A stretch of DNA of 8,707 nt from Clostridiales bacterium (GTDB taxonomy: Bacteria > Bacillota > Clostridia > Lachnospirales > WQUN01): NCBI GenBank assembly GCA_031254075.1, contig JAIRVD010000008.1:1-8707 (forward strand). Direction: 5' to 3'. The position numbers were made by a program, and so were the translations under genes. This document shows, piece after piece, positions 6,782 to 8,707 of the stretch. Each line of letters begins with the position of its first letter. The first letter of the stretch is position 1. The notes below the pieces were generated by a model that was not told where the DNA came from, searched no databases, and was given only the letters and a program-made list of their open reading frames with translations.

Positions 6782-6819
6782 TTTTTTCGACTCCTTATAT
6801 TTTTGAATGAATATTTTCC

Positions 6820-7497
6820 TTATATAATGCCCAACAAAACACCCGCTAATGATAAATTAATTCCGATATTTGCGCAAACATGAACAATTTGACTGCCTAT
6901 TATGTTTTTGCATTTTATGGTGAGGAAGTTGAAAAGCAAGCCGGAGGCGGCGAGACCTGTTACGAAGAAGACAAAGATTGCGGGCGAAACGGCGTTGCTC
7001 AGTATGGTTACATGGTAGACGGAGAACAGCAGTGCGGAATAGATATGTGCATAGCGTTTGACATTAAGGCGGTGGAGTGTCATGAAGACAAAACCTCTGA
7101 AAAAGATTTCTTCCATGAGAGCATTGATGAGAATAACATAGATAAAAACCACGATAAAATTGCTTTGTGTAATTCCGAATGTCGCGAACGAATCGACAAT
7201 CATTGCGTCGTCGAAAAACGGACGCAGAATCAAAAATCCGATTAGCATAACGGCGAGAGTTCCGAAGCCTAAGGCGAGTGAGAGTTTTAAATATTTTTTA
7301 TCGCCCTTGGCGAAAATATTTTTTATGAAATTCTCTTTTTTGATTTTAAAATAAATCAGCGGAGCTAAAATGCAAAACGCGACTTTTAAAAAGGATGTAT
7401 ATAAGTAAGAATTAATCGGCGAGTGCAGCATTGCGGCGTGCAGAATGCAAGCACCAAGCGAAACAGCGGTGATAATCCAAACATTTTTGTTACGCAT
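6820..7497 (-). CDS. CPBP/CAAX-type intramembrane metalloprotease
   Basis: This 225-residue membrane protein belongs to the CPBP (CAAX protease and bacteriocin-processing, 'Abi') superfamily of intramembrane proteases. Hydrophobic segments lie at about 7-25, 34-51, 73-92, 112-128, 152-165, 172-192 and 203-223. The three family motifs are intact: E129-E130-x3-R134 ('EEIFFR'), F158-x3-H162 ('FSVYH') and H206-x3-N210 ('HVCAN'). These residues build the catalytic centre, so an active protease is likely. Bacterial members act in peptide maturation, bacteriocin immunity or signalling, and the substrate here cannot be read from the sequence. The ATG lies 2 bases after the stop of the upstream histidine kinase, with GGGAG inside the end of the kinase gene. 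Co-expression with the kinase is therefore likely; a functional link to it is only a hypothesis. Confidence 0.88.
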   Translation of the reverse strand: MRNKNVWIITAVSLGACILHAAMLHSPINSYLYTSFLKVAFCILAPLIYFKIKKENFIKNIFAKGDKKYLKLSLALGFGTLAVMLIGFLILRPFFDDAMIVDSFATFGITQSNFIVVFIYVILINALMEEIFFRGFVFMTLHRLNVKRYAHIYSALLFSVYHVTILSNAVSPAIFVFFVTGLAASGLLFNFLTIKCKNIIGSQIVHVCANIGINLSLAGVLLGII

Positions 7498-7499
7498 AA

Positions 7500-8707
7500 T
7501 CAGCTCCCGAGGCAGGTTCGCAGGGTTTCAGCCAGTCTGTCGGAATCCAGCGGTTTGCCGAGATGTCCGTCCATGCCTGCGGCGAGGCAAGTGTTGATTT
7601 CGTCATTGAAGACGCTTGCGGTAAGTGCGATTATCGGCAGATGCTTGCGCGGCGGTTCGGTGATGAAAAACGCGCGTATATGCCGTGTTGCTTCCTTACC
7701 GTCCATTTTTGGCATTTGAACGTCCATGAAAACGATGTCGTATTTATTTGGGTCGGCTTTAATCATTTGAAGGGCGATTTCACCGTTTTCGGCACAGTCG
7801 ATTACGATGCCTGTTTCTTCGAGAAGGGCGATTACGATTTCGCGGTTAATGTCGATGTCTTCGGCAAGAAGAAGTTTTTTTCCTTTGAACTCGCCGGGTT
7901 TCAGTGCGTGCGTTTCGGTTTTTTCCGAGCAAAGATTTTCACTGCTGCGGCGCAGTTTTACGGTAAAAACAAATTTCGCGCCTTTGCCGAGTTCGGATTC
8001 TACGTGAATGCTTCCGCCCATTTTTTCGACGATGCTTTTTGAAATGGAAAGACCGAGACCTGTGCCGCCGAATTCGCGGACTGTATCGTCTTCCGCCTGA
8101 GCGAACGCGTTGAATAATTTTTTCTGTTGCTCGCGGCTGATGCCGATGCCTGAGTCGATTATTTCGATGCGCAGTTCGCATTCGTCGTCTTGCCCGCAGG
8201 CAAGTACGGCGGTGACGAGAATTTCACCTTCTTCCGGCGTAAATTTTACCGCGTTTGACAGCAGATTTGTAAACACTTGTGCAAGGCGTTGGTCGTCGCC
8301 TTCGAGATAAGGCGGAATTTCTTTGTCAATATTAATTGCGAGACGCTGGCGTTTTTCCTCCGCGCGAACATTTACAACCGTCATAACGCTTTGCAGCAAC
8401 CGGTCTAAATTAAACGGAACGGGAACAAGTTCCATTTTGCCCGATTCGATTTTCGCCATGTCGAGGATGTCGCTTATTAAACCGCGAAGATGCGAAGACG
8501 CGTTTTCGATTTTATCGAACGCGATATTTTTTTGCTCAATGGTCGCGGATTTCTTTCCGATTACGGTCATTCCGATGATTGCGTTCATCGGAGTGCGCAT
8601 TTCGTGGCTCATACTGGATAAAAACGCCGACTTCGCTTGACTTGCGGCTTCCGCCTGCGAACGCGCCATGTTTTCGACTGTTGTAATATCCTGAATTACT
8701 TTTACAA
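7500..8707 (-). CDS. Hybrid sensor histidine kinase with receiver domain (5' end outside window)
   Basis: This is the C-terminal part of a hybrid two-component kinase; the frame stays open to the window edge (first visible codon at 8705). Counting from the Met at 8669, which is internal and not the true start, the H-box 'SHEMRTP' places the phospho-accepting His at 22. The N-box 'NLLSNAVKF' is at 135-143, the G1 box 'DSGIGIS' at 172-178 and the G2 box 'GTGLGLS' at 202-208. The receiver domain (about 264-388) has acidic Glu270/Asp271, phospho-acceptor Asp316 in 'MDVQMP', Thr350 and Lys372 in 'GKP'. Just upstream of the H-box, 'VIQDITTVENM' looks like the exit of a PAS domain. No HPt or DNA-binding output follows the receiver, so a separate partner is expected. 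The signal sensed cannot be judged from this fragment. Confidence 0.95.
   Translation of the reverse strand, partial: VKVIQDITTVENMARSQAEAASQAKSAFLSSMSHEMRTPMNAIIGMTVIGKKSATIEQKNIAFDKIENASSHLRGLISDILDMAKIESGKMELVPVPFNLDRLLQSVMTVVNVRAEEKRQRLAINIDKEIPPYLEGDDQRLAQVFTNLLSNAVKFTPEEGEILVTAVLACGQDDECELRIEIIDSGIGISREQQKKLFNAFAQAEDDTVREFGGTGLGLSISKSIVEKMGGSIHVESELGKGAKFVFTVKLRRSSENLCSEKTETHALKPGEFKGKKLLLAEDIDINREIVIALLEETGIVIDCAENGEIALQMIKADPNKYDIVFMDVQMPKMDGKEATRHIRAFFITEPPRKHLPIIALTASVFNDEINTCLAAGMDGHLGKPLDSDRLAETLRTCLGS
7504..7508 (-). promoter_or_regulatory. Ribosome binding site of the CPBP protease gene
   Basis: On the minus strand GGGAG lies 6 bases before the ATG at 7497 and overlaps the last codons of the histidine kinase ('LGS'). 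It supports the chosen start and tight coupling of the two genes. Confidence 0.6.

Noticed and set aside
6782..6819. AT-rich gap before pheA with TATAAT-like words, possible promoter
   Set aside because: No -35 box at a proper distance could be seen; such words arise easily in AT-rich gaps, and the flanking genes are co-directional.
6880..7245. Open frame of 121 codons on the plus strand
   Set aside because: It is antisense to the CPBP gene, whose three catalytic motifs are intact, and has no recognisable domain.
7563..8042. Open frame of 159 codons on the plus strand
   Set aside because: It is antisense to the kinase receiver and ATPase domains; the Phe/Val-rich peptide looks like a codon-complement artefact.
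1..8707. Search for tRNA genes, CRISPR arrays, insertion sequences, attachment sites and riboswitches
   Set aside because: No cloverleaf, spaced direct repeats, transposase motifs or long leader was found; nearly every base is coding.

Overview
The window looks like a chromosomal segment of a flagellated bacterium of the phylum Bacillota, probably Clostridia or Negativicutes. The basis is the end of a flagellin gene beside a FliS-like chaperone and a YvyF-type flagellar-operon protein. The chorismate mutase/prephenate dehydratase also has the 'ACQG.EG' dehydratase start that I associate with Clostridia-type enzymes. Start sites mostly carry good GGAGG-type ribosome binding sites, and genes are tightly packed with stop/start overlaps. 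I see no tRNA, rRNA, CRISPR array, insertion sequence or integration scar, and no non-coding stretch longer than about 40 bases.

Left half (1-3944, + strand): the 3' end of a flagellin gene; a FliS-like flagellin chaperone 6 bases later; tryptophanyl-tRNA synthetase (trpS, GTG start overlapping the fliS stop); a small double zinc-ribbon protein of the YvyF family; and a 633-residue, proline-free coiled-coil protein whose ATG overlaps the yvyF stop by one base. This looks like one transcription unit combining flagellar late genes, a housekeeping tRNA synthetase and an unassigned long coiled-coil protein. The coiled-coil protein sits where flgM follows yvyF in Bacillus subtilis. It has hydrophobic residues spaced 11 apart in many places and is the least explained object here.

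Right half (8707-3980, - strand), in transcription order: a hybrid sensor histidine kinase with a C-terminal receiver domain (5' end outside the window); a CPBP/CAAX-type intramembrane protease starting 2 bases after the kinase stop; then, after 38 bases, pheA (chorismate mutase-prephenate dehydratase-ACT), a fused aroE-aroK gene (shikimate dehydrogenase plus shikimate kinase) joined to pheA by an ATGA overlap, and aroQ (type II dehydroquinase) overlapping aroE-aroK by 20 bases. The last three genes supply three shikimate-pathway steps (dehydroquinate to dehydroshikimate to shikimate to shikimate-3-phosphate) plus two steps from chorismate to phenylpyruvate, and their overlaps suggest coupled translation. 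Whether the kinase and protease share this transcript is suggested only by spacing.

The two halves converge at 3945-3979, a 35-base gap with no convincing terminator.
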